Shown here in pieces: positions 19,266 to 27,913 of a stretch of DNA of 43,910 bases (position 1 is its first letter; the number at the start of each line of letters is the position of its first letter). The position numbers and the translations under genes were made by a program. The stretch is from Candidatus Omnitrophota bacterium. Its GTDB lineage: Bacteria > Omnitrophota > Gorgyraeia > JABMRN01 > RBG-13-46-9. The notes under the pieces were generated by a model. The model worked only from the letters and a program-made list of their open reading frames with translations, made no database searches and was not told the DNA's origin. The stretch covers positions 1-43,910 of the forward strand of contig JADHYM010000007.1 of NCBI GenBank assembly GCA_016782445.1. The letters run 5' to 3'.

Positions 19266-19646
19266 ATGGGCATGCGGCCGGAAAGAATGGCAGAGGCAAT
19301 AAAGCGCCTTGTGAGCGAGGTTATGCAGAGAGGGCTCAATGACCCCAGGATAAAATTTGTGACGATAACGAATGTTGAGGTAACTCCGGACCTGCGCCTT
19401 GCAAAGATCTTTTATAGCGTCATGGGGGACCAAAAAGAAAAAAAGGCCGTTGCGGCGGGGCTTAAAAGCGCCAAGTCGTACGTAAAGCGCCACGTCGGGG
19501 ACAATATCAGGGTGCGACATGTGCCGGACATCGTTTTTAAGGCAGATAGTTCCTCCGAATACAGGGCGAGGATAGATAATATTTTGAACAAAATTTCCAA
19601 GGAGAAAAAAAATGAAGGAAATGAAGAAAGTCATAACAGCGATTAA
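19266..19646 (+). CDS. rbfA: Ribosome-binding factor A
   Basis: 126 residues. A small KH-like protein that helps mature the 5' end of 16S rRNA in the 30S subunit. Typical features are the RPERMAEAIKRLVSEVMQRG N-terminus, DPRIKFVTITNVEVTPDLR and a final VPDIVFKADSS segment. A good AAGGAGA ribosome binding site precedes the ATG. In many genomes rbfA follows infB; here it follows the nucleotidyltransferase fusion and precedes nrnA and truB. It overlaps nrnA by 35 nt. Confidence 0.94.
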   Translation: MGMRPERMAEAIKRLVSEVMQRGLNDPRIKFVTITNVEVTPDLRLAKIFYSVMGDQKEKKAVAAGLKSAKSYVKRHVGDNIRVRHVPDIVFKADSSSEYRARIDNILNKISKEKKNEGNEESHNSD

Positions 19647-20580
19647 AAAACACAAGAGTTTTCTCGTAACATCCCATATTAACCTCGAGGGCGACGCGCT
19701 CGGAAGCCAGCTTGCCATGGCAGGGCTCTTGAAGGGGCTGAACAAGGAGTGTATTATTTACGACAACGACAAGGTGCCGTGGAGGTTCCTGTTTCTGCCG
19801 CGGGTGGGCCTCGTGCGCAATAAGATACACGATTTGGAGCACATTGACGCCGCGATAGTCCTGGACTGCCCTAACATTAAAAGGACAGGCAAGGTAAAGA
19901 ATACGCTCAAGAAGATGAAGTATATAATAAATATAGACCATCATGTAAGCAACGAAAAGTTCGGTAACATAAACTGGGTTGACCCGGGCTCGAGTTCCGC
20001 AGGGGAGATGGTCTATAGACTGTTTAAGGAATCGCGAACGCCGATTACGCGTGAAGTGGCGCTGGCTTTGTACATATCCATCCTTACCGATACAGGCTCC
20101 TTTAATTACAGCAACACCTCGCGCGTTACGCACGAGATCGTAAGCGACCTTCTGGGTTACGGAATAGAGCCGCAGTCCGTATCTCATTCCATCTACGAGA
20201 ATAAGTCGATAGGCGAGTTAAGGCTTCTTGGAAGGGCGCTTGAAAATTTGAATGTTACCGATGACAAGAGGGTTGCCTATCTTGTCGTGAGAAAAAAGGA
20301 CTTTAGAGTGACACGCACGAAGCCTTCCGCGTGTGAAGGCTTTGTTAATTTCGCCAGGTCCCTTAAAGGCGTTGAAGTATCGGCTTTTTTCCGGGAAGAG
20401 CTAAAGGGCAAAAGCCGTTTTAACGTAAGCTTTCGCTCGACGGGTAGCGTGAGCGTCAATAAGATCGCTGCGCATTTCGGCGGCGGAGGGCACAAGAATG
20501 CCGCGGGTTGTGTAATCTCGGGCCGCTTCAGGGACGTGGAGAAAAAAGTTCTCAAAAGAATATGCGATGAACTACGCTAG
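19612..20580 (+). CDS. nrnA: DHH-family nanoRNase / pAp phosphatase
   Basis: 322 residues. Family members degrade short oligoribonucleotides and pAp. The DHH domain shows SHINLEGDALGS (21-32), an LDCPN segment, IDHH (108-111) and the DHHA1 motif GGGGHKNAAG near 290. The first motif normally reads DGD; here Glu replaces the first Asp. ATG 19612 has AAGGAG a suitable distance upstream; ATG 19621 is an alternative. It overlaps truB by 14 nt. The order rbfA-nrnA-truB-ribF-rpsO-pnp is a classic bacterial arrangement. Confidence 0.88.
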   Translation: MKEMKKVITAIKKHKSFLVTSHINLEGDALGSQLAMAGLLKGLNKECIIYDNDKVPWRFLFLPRVGLVRNKIHDLEHIDAAIVLDCPNIKRTGKVKNTLKKMKYIINIDHHVSNEKFGNINWVDPGSSSAGEMVYRLFKESRTPITREVALALYISILTDTGSFNYSNTSRVTHEIVSDLLGYGIEPQSVSHSIYENKSIGELRLLGRALENLNVTDDKRVAYLVVRKKDFRVTRTKPSACEGFVNFARSLKGVEVSAFFREELKGKSRFNVSFRSTGSVSVNKIAAHFGGGGHKNAAGCVISGRFRDVEKKVLKRICDELR

Positions 20581-21250
20581 CGGACTGCTTCTCGTTGACA
20601 AGCCGGGCGATACGACAAGTCATGATGTGGTCGACTTTATACGGAAGAAATTTGAACAAAAAAAAGTCGGGCATGCCGGCACGCTGGACCCGTTTGCGAC
20701 GGGCCTTCTCTTGATACTCTTGGGAGGGTTTACGAAAAGATCGAAAGAATTTTCCGATTGCGACAAGGAATATGAGGCCGTTCTCGAACTGGGCGCTTCG
20801 ACTGATACCGGAGACAGGGAGGGAAAGATAATTAGCGAAAAAAAGATACCCGATATACGGGAAGGGGAACTGCAAAAAGTTTTTTTGGAATTCTCCGGAA
20901 AAATAAAACAGGTTCCCCCGATGTTCTCGGCAAAAAAAATAAAAGGAAAAAAACTATATGATCTCGCGCGGCGCGGCATTGTAGTGAAAAGAGAGCCTAA
21001 GGAAGTTTTTATCCATAGTTTAAAGATATTAGACTTTTCGTTGCCCCGCGTTTCGTTTTATGCGAAGTGTTCAAAGGGAACCTATATAAGGCAGCTGGCC
21101 CACGACATCGGCGAGCGAATCGGCTGCGGCGGGTATCTTTCGGCTTTGAGAAGAACCTTCATCGGGCCGTTTTCAGTGCGCGAGGCGCTTCCGCTCGATA
21201 AATTGGAAAATGCGCAGCATTTTTATGAAAATATTCTACAGCCTCAATAG
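20567..21250 (+). CDS. truB: tRNA pseudouridine-55 synthase
   Basis: 227 residues. It makes the universal pseudouridine in the T loop of tRNAs. The catalytic motif GHAGTLDP gives Asp41, followed by ATGLL. KRYKEY-type (here CDKEYEAVLELG), PPMFSAKKI and KGTYIRQLA blocks are present. The protein is on the short side because the C-terminal PUA-like extension is missing, as in many bacteria. It overlaps nrnA upstream and ribF downstream. Confidence 0.94.
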   Translation: MNYASGLLLVDKPGDTTSHDVVDFIRKKFEQKKVGHAGTLDPFATGLLLILLGGFTKRSKEFSDCDKEYEAVLELGASTDTGDREGKIISEKKIPDIREGELQKVFLEFSGKIKQVPPMFSAKKIKGKKLYDLARRGIVVKREPKEVFIHSLKILDFSLPRVSFYAKCSKGTYIRQLAHDIGERIGCGGYLSALRRTFIGPFSVREALPLDKLENAQHFYENILQPQ

Positions 21251-22163
21251 CTTCTTATCATCAGGGCTCGCTCGAAGAACATTCGTAGCGACAATAGGTG
21301 TTTTTGACGGACTGCATAAGGCTCATAAAGAGATCATAAAAGCCATGAAGAAAAAGGCCGGGGCACGCTGCAAGACCCTTGTGATAACGTTCAACCCGCA
21401 TCCTTTGAAGGTTATCTTTCCCGCGAAAAAGACGCCGCTTCTTGTGTCTTTTGCGCACCGGATGCGGCTGGTGGAGGAGGAGGGCATTGACGCGGCTCTC
21501 GTGTTGAGATTCGACAAAAAGCTTGCCGCTATGCCGATGGAGGAGTTCATAAAAAAAATACTGGGCAGAATACGCATAAAAGAGCTATGCGTGGGCGCGA
21601 ATTTCTTTTTTGGAAGACATAAAAAAGGGACGCCGAAAAAGCTGCGCGATTTTTCCGGGATTTTCAGATATAGAGTTACCTCTGTTCAACCCATTAAAAA
21701 GAAAGGCTTCACTATATCCAGTACCAGGATACGCCGGCTGATAAAGAGAGGGGAATTGTCTTCTGCAGAAGATCTCCTGGGGCGGCCTGTCAGTGTGTTG
21801 GGTACCGTTATTAAAGGCCACGGAAGAGGGAGAAGCCTCGGTTTTCCCACGGCTAACATTGACCCGCATCATGAAGCCATTCCGTTGTCAGGGGTTTACG
21901 CCGTGAAAATCAGGCATAATAGCGCTACCTACGGCGGGATACTGAACATAGGCACGCGGCCTACGTTTAGAATCGAGAGAGAAGAGCCCGAGCCTTCGAT
22001 AGAGGCTTATATATTCAATTTCAGGAAAAACATATACGGAGAGGATTTAGAGATCGGATTTGTAAAAAAGATACGGAATGAACGTAAATTCAGGCAGGTC
22101 GAGCAATTAAAAAGGCAGATTAAAAAAGATATGCTGCGTGCAAAAAAGGTATTGCGCCCATAA
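21210..22163 (+). CDS. ribF: Riboflavin kinase / FAD synthetase
   Basis: 317 residues. The N-terminal FMN adenylyltransferase (about 20-185) shows GVFDGLHKAH and the SSTRIR segment. The C-terminal riboflavin kinase (about 195-317) shows GHGRGRSLGFPTANI and a GGILNIGTRPTF strand. It turns riboflavin into FMN and FAD, so its product FMN is the ligand of the riboswitch at 6044. The start is ambiguous: ATG 21210 has a GGAA nearby, and ATG 21225 begins MKIFYS. Either way it overlaps the end of truB. Confidence 0.94.
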   Translation: MRSIFMKIFYSLNSFLSSGLARRTFVATIGVFDGLHKAHKEIIKAMKKKAGARCKTLVITFNPHPLKVIFPAKKTPLLVSFAHRMRLVEEEGIDAALVLRFDKKLAAMPMEEFIKKILGRIRIKELCVGANFFFGRHKKGTPKKLRDFSGIFRYRVTSVQPIKKKGFTISSTRIRRLIKRGELSSAEDLLGRPVSVLGTVIKGHGRGRSLGFPTANIDPHHEAIPLSGVYAVKIRHNSATYGGILNIGTRPTFRIEREEPEPSIEAYIFNFRKNIYGEDLEIGFVKKIRNERKFRQVEQLKRQIKKDMLRAKKVLRP

Positions 22164-22209
22164 CTATATATATGATACTATATGGGCACTAAAAAGGAGG
22201 AAAGTGACA

Positions 22210-22479
22210 GTGACAGTAGCAAAAGAGAAGAAAAAGGAAATAGTAGACTCGTACAAGTATCACGAAAAAGACACAGGCTCTTCGTCCGTTCAGGCGGCTC
22301 TCCTGACAGAGAGGATCAATGCGCTCACCGAGCACTTTAAGAAGTATAAGAAGGACTTTCAGTCAAGAATGGGCCTTTTAAAGCTTGTATCGAAGCGGAG
22401 GCGGCATTTGGATTACTTAAAAAAACATGACAAAGCCGAATACGAAGAACTCGTGAAGAAACTCAATCTTAGAAAATAA
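22210..22479 (+). CDS. rpsO: 30S ribosomal protein S15
   Basis: 89 residues, exactly the usual length, from GTG 22210, which lies 9 nt after GGAGG (22196-22200); GTG 22204 would be too close. Conserved blocks: HEKDTGSSSVQAALLTERI, LTEHFKKYKKDFQSR and LLKLVSKRRRHLDYLK. It binds 16S rRNA early in small-subunit assembly. It is followed by pnp, a conserved pairing in which S15 often represses its own mRNA. Confidence 0.95.
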   Translation: MTVAKEKKKEIVDSYKYHEKDTGSSSVQAALLTERINALTEHFKKYKKDFQSRMGLLKLVSKRRRHLDYLKKHDKAEYEELVKKLNLRK

Positions 22480-22497
22480 GAAAAGAAGGGAAAAAAA

Positions 22498-24585
22498 ATG
22501 CAACAAAGTATAAGTACTATACTTGGAAGAGAAAAATTATCTATCGAAACAGGAAAAATGGCAAGGCAGGCGGACGGGGCCGTGACTATACAGCTCGGAG
22601 GGACAATGGTACTTGTTACCTGCGTTGCGTCCAGAGATGCGAGAAAAGGGACGGATTTTCTGCCGCTTACCGTGGAGTATCAGGAGAAGACGTATGCGGC
22701 CGGAAAAATACCCGGAGGATTTTTTAAAAGAGAGGGAAGGCCCTCTGAAAAAGAAATACTGACCGCGCGTTTAATAGACAGGCCCATAAGGCCGCTTTTC
22801 CCGTCCGGCATGGTAAACGATATACAGGTAGCGGCGCTTGTTCTTTCAAGCGACGGGGAAAATGACTCGGATGTCCTGGCGCTAAACGGCGCCTCAACCG
22901 CTCTTATGATATCTAACATACCTTTTAACGGGCCCATAGGGTGCGTTAGAGTGGGCTTGATAGACGGAAAACTTGTCCTCAATCCGACCTTTAATGAACT
23001 TGAGTCGAGCGAACTGGATCTTATCGTGGTCGGAACCGGCGATAAGGTCATGATGATGGAGGCCGAGTCTAAGGAGATCACCGAGGAAAAGATAGAAGAA
23101 GCCATAGAGTTTGCAAGGCCCCACATAAAAGCTATCGTAAAAATGCAAGATGAGCTCGCGAAAAAAATCTCGCGCCCCAAACGAAAAGACGTAAAGGTTG
23201 TGGGAGGCAAGAAAGAGCTTTATGAGGAAATAAAGTCAGCCGCCGCAGAAAGGCTGAAGACTATAAATACGCTTGGCGACAGGGAAAAGCGCAGATCCGA
23301 GCGCGAGGCGCTTACCGGGGAATTGATAGAAAAATTTACCAAGAAGGAAAACCCGGAAGAAGAGACCGATATCAAGTTCGTTATCGAAAAGGTAGAAAAA
23401 GAGGTTGTGCGAAAATACATAGCCGAAGGCGAAAAACGCGTTGACAAGAGGGCCCTGGATGAAATACGGCCTATTCGATGCGAGACAGGCCTTTTACCGA
23501 GGGCTCATGGTTCCGGACTTTTTACAAGAGGCGAGACCCAGGCCCTATGCGCGACGACCCTCGGCACGAGCGATGACGAGCAACGGATAGACGCGCTTGA
23601 GGGGGAAAGTCACAAGGCGTTTATGCTTCATTATAATTTCCCGGCTTTTAGCGTGGGCGAGGTAAGGCCATTTAGAGGCCCCGGCAGGCGCGAGATCGGG
23701 CACGGGGCGCTCGCGGAAAAATCCCTGAAACATGTTATGCCCTCCGGTGAAAAATTCCCTTATACGGTGCGTATAGTTTCGGATATTCTTGAGTCAAACG
23801 GCTCAAGTTCGATGGCGAGCGTGTGCGCCGGTTCGATGTCGCTTATGAATGCCGGTGTCCCGGTGAAGGAAGCTGTCGCGGGAATAGCAATGGGCCTTGT
23901 GGACGATTACGGAAAGAAGATTTTATTGACCGACATAGCGGGTGTGGAAGACCACTACGGCGACATGGATTTCAAGGTTGCCGGCACGGCCAAGGGCATA
24001 ACCGCGGTACAGGTTGATCTTAAAATAAAAGGCATTGATATGGATCTCATTAAAAAGGCGTTTAAGCAAGCCAGGAGCGCGCGCCTTAAAATTCTCGAGG
24101 CGATGAACAAGGCGATATCCGGGCCCCAGGGCGAAATATCTGATTACGCGCCAAAGATAATCAATATAAAAATCAACCCCGGGAAGATAAAGGACGTAGT
24201 TGGCCCGGGAGGCCGTATTATAAAGAAAATAATAAAGGATACGGGCGCCACTATCAACATAGAGGATGACGGCACTGTGCAGATAGCCTCGACTGACAAT
24301 GACGCGGCAAAAAAGGCCCTCGATATTATAAAGGGCCTGACAGCCGAAGCCGAAATAGGAAAGATATACAAGGGAAAGATAACCCGCCTTATGGGCTTCG
24401 GGGCTTTCTGCGAAATATTTCCGGGCAAAGAAGGCCTGATACGCGTTTCGGAACTCGCTAATAAATTCGTAAAAGATGTCGCGAGTGAGGTAAGTGTTGG
24501 CGACGAGGTAACAGTGAAGGTCATAGAGGTAGACCCTCAGGGCCGCATAAACCTAAGCAAGAAACAGGCCGAGTCAGGACATTGA
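22498..24585 (+). CDS. pnp: Polyribonucleotide nucleotidyltransferase (PNPase)
   Basis: 695 residues. It degrades RNA 3' to 5' with phosphate. Two RNase PH domains (about 10-225 and 320-545) flank a helical linker. A KH domain (about 555-615, GPGGRIIKKIIKDTGA) and an S1 domain (about 620-690) bind RNA. The ribosome binding site is GAAGGGA. The stop codon overlaps the TTG start of dut. Confidence 0.97.
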   Translation: MQQSISTILGREKLSIETGKMARQADGAVTIQLGGTMVLVTCVASRDARKGTDFLPLTVEYQEKTYAAGKIPGGFFKREGRPSEKEILTARLIDRPIRPLFPSGMVNDIQVAALVLSSDGENDSDVLALNGASTALMISNIPFNGPIGCVRVGLIDGKLVLNPTFNELESSELDLIVVGTGDKVMMMEAESKEITEEKIEEAIEFARPHIKAIVKMQDELAKKISRPKRKDVKVVGGKKELYEEIKSAAAERLKTINTLGDREKRRSEREALTGELIEKFTKKENPEEETDIKFVIEKVEKEVVRKYIAEGEKRVDKRALDEIRPIRCETGLLPRAHGSGLFTRGETQALCATTLGTSDDEQRIDALEGESHKAFMLHYNFPAFSVGEVRPFRGPGRREIGHGALAEKSLKHVMPSGEKFPYTVRIVSDILESNGSSSMASVCAGSMSLMNAGVPVKEAVAGIAMGLVDDYGKKILLTDIAGVEDHYGDMDFKVAGTAKGITAVQVDLKIKGIDMDLIKKAFKQARSARLKILEAMNKAISGPQGEISDYAPKIINIKINPGKIKDVVGPGGRIIKKIIKDTGATINIEDDGTVQIASTDNDAAKKALDIIKGLTAEAEIGKIYKGKITRLMGFGAFCEIFPGKEGLIRVSELANKFVKDVASEVSVGDEVTVKVIEVDPQGRINLSKKQAESGH

Positions 24586-25034
24586 GGAAAAACCTAAAGA
24601 TCAGGATAAGAAAAAAAGAGGGCGCTCTTGACCTGCCGCTGCCGCGCTACATGACACGCGGCGCAAGCGGGATGGATCTCTTCGCAGACGTTCAAGACGA
24701 AACAATTATAAAGAGCGCCGAGGTAAAACTCATATCGTGCGGTATCTACATAAGCATACCGGAAGGATACGAGGCAGAGGTGAGGCCGAGAAGCGGACTC
24801 GCCCTTAAGCACGGTATAACGCTCCTCAATTCACCCGGTACAATAGACAGCGACTTCCGGGGCCTGGTGAGCCTTATCGTGATAAACCTCGGCAAGAAGG
24901 ATTTTGTCGTGAAAAGAGGCGACAGACTCGCCCAGATGGTGATAAAAGAAGTCGTGAGGGCTGATTTGCTTTTAGTTGACTCACTTGACCGGACCGAACG
25001 CGACGCGCGCGGATTCGGTCATTCCGGCAGATAA
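24582..25034 (+). CDS. dut: Deoxyuridine triphosphatase
   Basis: 150 residues, the normal trimeric dUTPase size. It hydrolyses dUTP to dUMP, keeping uracil out of DNA and feeding thymidylate synthesis. All five motifs are visible: GASGMDLFA, RPRSGLA, GTIDSDFRG (Tyr replaced by Phe), GDRLAQM and the C-terminal RGFGHSG. The TTG start overlaps the pnp stop (TTGA at 24582) and has AGGAC upstream. Confidence 0.94.
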   Translation: MRKNLKIRIRKKEGALDLPLPRYMTRGASGMDLFADVQDETIIKSAEVKLISCGIYISIPEGYEAEVRPRSGLALKHGITLLNSPGTIDSDFRGLVSLIVINLGKKDFVVKRGDRLAQMVIKEVVRADLLLVDSLDRTERDARGFGHSGR

Positions 25035-25041
25035 ACCTTAA

Positions 25042-27171
25042 ATGAAGGAATCAAGAATAAGAGAAATAAAGGCGATACTTCTTTTTGCGATAGCGATAAT
25101 CGTATTTATAAGCCTTCTCTCTTTCGACTATAATGACCTGGCATTTTTTACCTCCCGCCCGAGTATTGTTAAATCAAACATCGTAGGCGCGGCCGGAGCG
25201 TATCTCGGATTTTTTCTTATTTTCATCATGGGAAAAAGTGCGTTTGTGATACCCTTTGTCATTGCGATAAGAGCCCTCGGTGCTTTTGCGGAAGAAAAAC
25301 CGCGCAGATTACATCTTCAGCTTTTCGGAATGATTTTTTTCATTCTTGCGGTCAGCGCCATAGCCAGCCTTATAGGCCAAGAGACGCAAGCCGGCCGCTT
25401 TGCGAGGGGTGGGATCACGGGGCTTGTATTTTCCGATTTTCTTCTTCGGTATCTTGGCTCGGCAGGTTCAAGCATAGTAATAACGGTGCTTGTTCTGCTG
25501 TCGTTCCTCATTGCCACGGATTTTATGCTCCTTCCGTTTTTGTCGGCATTTTTGAAGGTGCCCAAAAAAATAGCCAAATACGCTACTAATTTTTTCGCTA
25601 GCGTTAGAATAAAACGAGAAAAACCTAAACTCATCAGGGCGTCGCGCCCGGAAGAGGCCCCAAGGATCAAGCCGCCGGTAAAAATGCCCGTGAAGACAAA
25701 ACTTGCTCCAGAAGCGCCAAAGACAAAAAAAGAGGCGCCTAAACCGGTTAAAATAAAAGAGCCAGCGAAACCGTATGAATTGCCGTCTCTTGAACTTCTT
25801 GATTCTCCTCCGCCCATGGGGGAAAGAGAGATCAAGGATAACTTCGAAGAGAATTCAAAAATACTCGAAGAAACCCTTCTTGATTTCGGCATCGAGGCGA
25901 AGGTTGTTGAGGCAAGTAAGGGCCCGGTTATCACAAGGTATGAACTTCTACCCGCCCGAGGCGTGCAGGTTCACCGCATATCCGCGCTCATAGACGACAT
26001 CTCGCGATCGATGAAGGCGACGAGCGTGCGCATTGTGGCGCCCGTACCGGGAAAGGGCACGGTCGGCGTTGAGGTCCCGAATTCAAAAGGGACGCTTGTA
26101 TATTTGAAAGAAGTGATAGAGTCGAAGGAATACAAGAAACCTGAGTCTCTCCTTAAACTCGCCCTCGGTAAGGACATTTCCGGCGCGCCCATCGTTACCG
26201 AACTTGACGACATGCCGCACCTTTTAATAGCCGGGGCAACCGGCTCCGGGAAGACGGTTTGCGTGAATAGCATTATAAGCTCGCTTCTTTTTAACGCGAC
26301 GCCCGATGAGCTTAAATTCATAATGATAGATCCGAAGCGTGTGGAGCTGGCGGCCTTCAACGGCCTGCCGCACCTTCTGGCACCGGTAGTAACAGAGCCG
26401 AAAAAAGTATCCCACACCTTAAGTTGGGTCGTGGACGAGATGGAAAGGCGCTACGTGCTTTTCGCCGAGGTTACGGTGAGGAACATAGACGGCTATAATA
26501 AGAAGGCTAAAAGAGAGAATTTCATGATACTCCCGTACATTATTCTAATAATCGACGAGCTGGCGGACTTGATGCTCGTATCTGCACAGGAAGTGGAAAA
26601 CATGATCACGCGCCTGGCGCAGCTTTCGAGAGCCGTCGGCATCCATATAATTATAGCTACACAGAGGCCGTCGGTTGATGTAATAACAGGCGTCATAAAG
26701 GCGAATTTCCCGGCGCGCATTTCGTTTAAGGTAGCATCCAAAGTAGATTCAAGGACCGTTCTTGATGTAAACGGCGCGGAAAAACTTCTCGGGAAAGGTG
26801 ACATGCTTTTTATGGAGCCGGGAACCCCCAAGCCGGTCCGCGCCCAGGGATGTCTGGTGAGCGACGAGGAAATAGAAAAATTGGCCTCGTTTATAAAATC
26901 GCAAAGAGGTCCGGAATTCGTGGAGGATATTGTCAAGGCCGAATCAAAGATGAAGCATAAGTCGTTCGAAAAGGACGAGATATACGAAGAGGCAGTGAAG
27001 GTAGTTCTTCAGACCAAACAGGCCTCTGTTTCCATGCTCCAGAGGCGTCTCGGAGTGGGGTATACCCGCGCTGCGCGCCTCGTAGATATGATGGAAGACG
27101 AGGGAATCGTAGGGCCGTACCAGGGCTCAAAGCCGCGGGAAATACTTATAGAGGGCCAAGATGGATCCTAA
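25042..27171 (+). CDS. ftsK: DNA translocase FtsK/SpoIIIE
   Basis: 709 residues. Four N-terminal membrane helices (about 10-165) anchor it at the division septum. A Lys/Pro-rich linker (about 185-255) is followed by the motor: Walker A GATGSGKT near 397-404, Walker B ILIIDELADL near 500, and a C-terminal winged-helix gamma domain (about 645-709) that reads polar sequence motifs. It clears chromosome ends from the septum and activates Xer recombination; a Xer gene is at 15688. The linker is short, as in compact SpoIIIE-like versions. Confidence 0.96.
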   Translation: MKESRIREIKAILLFAIAIIVFISLLSFDYNDLAFFTSRPSIVKSNIVGAAGAYLGFFLIFIMGKSAFVIPFVIAIRALGAFAEEKPRRLHLQLFGMIFFILAVSAIASLIGQETQAGRFARGGITGLVFSDFLLRYLGSAGSSIVITVLVLLSFLIATDFMLLPFLSAFLKVPKKIAKYATNFFASVRIKREKPKLIRASRPEEAPRIKPPVKMPVKTKLAPEAPKTKKEAPKPVKIKEPAKPYELPSLELLDSPPPMGEREIKDNFEENSKILEETLLDFGIEAKVVEASKGPVITRYELLPARGVQVHRISALIDDISRSMKATSVRIVAPVPGKGTVGVEVPNSKGTLVYLKEVIESKEYKKPESLLKLALGKDISGAPIVTELDDMPHLLIAGATGSGKTVCVNSIISSLLFNATPDELKFIMIDPKRVELAAFNGLPHLLAPVVTEPKKVSHTLSWVVDEMERRYVLFAEVTVRNIDGYNKKAKRENFMILPYIILIIDELADLMLVSAQEVENMITRLAQLSRAVGIHIIIATQRPSVDVITGVIKANFPARISFKVASKVDSRTVLDVNGAEKLLGKGDMLFMEPGTPKPVRAQGCLVSDEEIEKLASFIKSQRGPEFVEDIVKAESKMKHKSFEKDEIYEEAVKVVLQTKQASVSMLQRRLGVGYTRAARLVDMMEDEGIVGPYQGSKPREILIEGQDGS

Positions 27172-27913
27172 AGAGATAGGAAATATACTTAAAGCGGCGC
27201 GCGCCAAAAAAAACGTATCTCCTGAAAAGATCTACAAAGATACCCGAATACAAAAGCATGTAATACGCGCCCTGGAGAACGGCAATGCGGAAGAATTTCT
27301 TGAAGGCACTTATGTCGTTCTTTTTCTGAGAAAGTATGCCTCCTACCTTAACCTGGACGCTGAAATCCTCGCAAGGGACTACAAATCTTTTTGCAAAAAA
27401 GACACCGAACAAAAATTAGAACCTCAGAGGGAAGCCGAGGCCCGGGAGCTAAAAAGACGCGAGAGCCTTCTCCGCTACGCTTGCCTTTTGCTTTCCGCGA
27501 TTTTTATTGTTCTTTTGCTTTTATTGGGAGTAAGGCTTTTGTATTCAGGCGCAAAAAACTTTGCCGCAAACGTACGGAAAGAAAAAAATAGTAACACTCG
27601 CGAAGTAAAAACGCAAAGCGTGTCCATACCGAAAAGCGAAAAAATATCCCTCAAACTATACGCGACGGATGACGTATGGATGGAAATCAAAGAAGACGGG
27701 AAAAAAGTTTTCAGGGGCACGCTTAGGATCGGCAAAGAGAAAAAGCTGGAGGCGGATAAGAGTTTTTCGCTGTGGCTCGGAAAGGCCGAGGCGGTTGATC
27801 TAACGGTAAACGGAAAAAGTATTGCACCGGTAGCAAGAGGCGTGCAGAAAAACATATTAATTACGCGCGATGGGATAAAAGTCGGAAACAAATGGATAGC
27901 GCGTTCCCCTTGA
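27161..27913 (+). CDS. RodZ-like HTH membrane protein
   Basis: 250 residues. An N-terminal Xre-type helix-turn-helix (about 5-75, with NILKAARAKKNVSPEKI) is followed by a charged linker, one membrane helix (about 104-126) and a C-terminal DUF4115-type beta domain (about 160-245, beginning KLYATDDVWMEI). This is the architecture of RodZ, which links MreB to the cell-wall machinery and shapes rod cells. It overlaps ftsK by 11 nt and rimO by 22 nt, so the three are translated as a unit. Confidence 0.85.
   Translation: MDPKEIGNILKAARAKKNVSPEKIYKDTRIQKHVIRALENGNAEEFLEGTYVVLFLRKYASYLNLDAEILARDYKSFCKKDTEQKLEPQREAEARELKRRESLLRYACLLLSAIFIVLLLLLGVRLLYSGAKNFAANVRKEKNSNTREVKTQSVSIPKSEKISLKLYATDDVWMEIKEDGKKVFRGTLRIGKEKKLEADKSFSLWLGKAEAVDLTVNGKSIAPVARGVQKNILITRDGIKVGNKWIARSP

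Noticed and set aside
25317-25934. Open minus-strand frame of 205 codons inside ftsK
   Set aside because: It lies opposite the linker and motor of a clear FtsK and is Ser-rich in the way typical of reverse-frame shadows.
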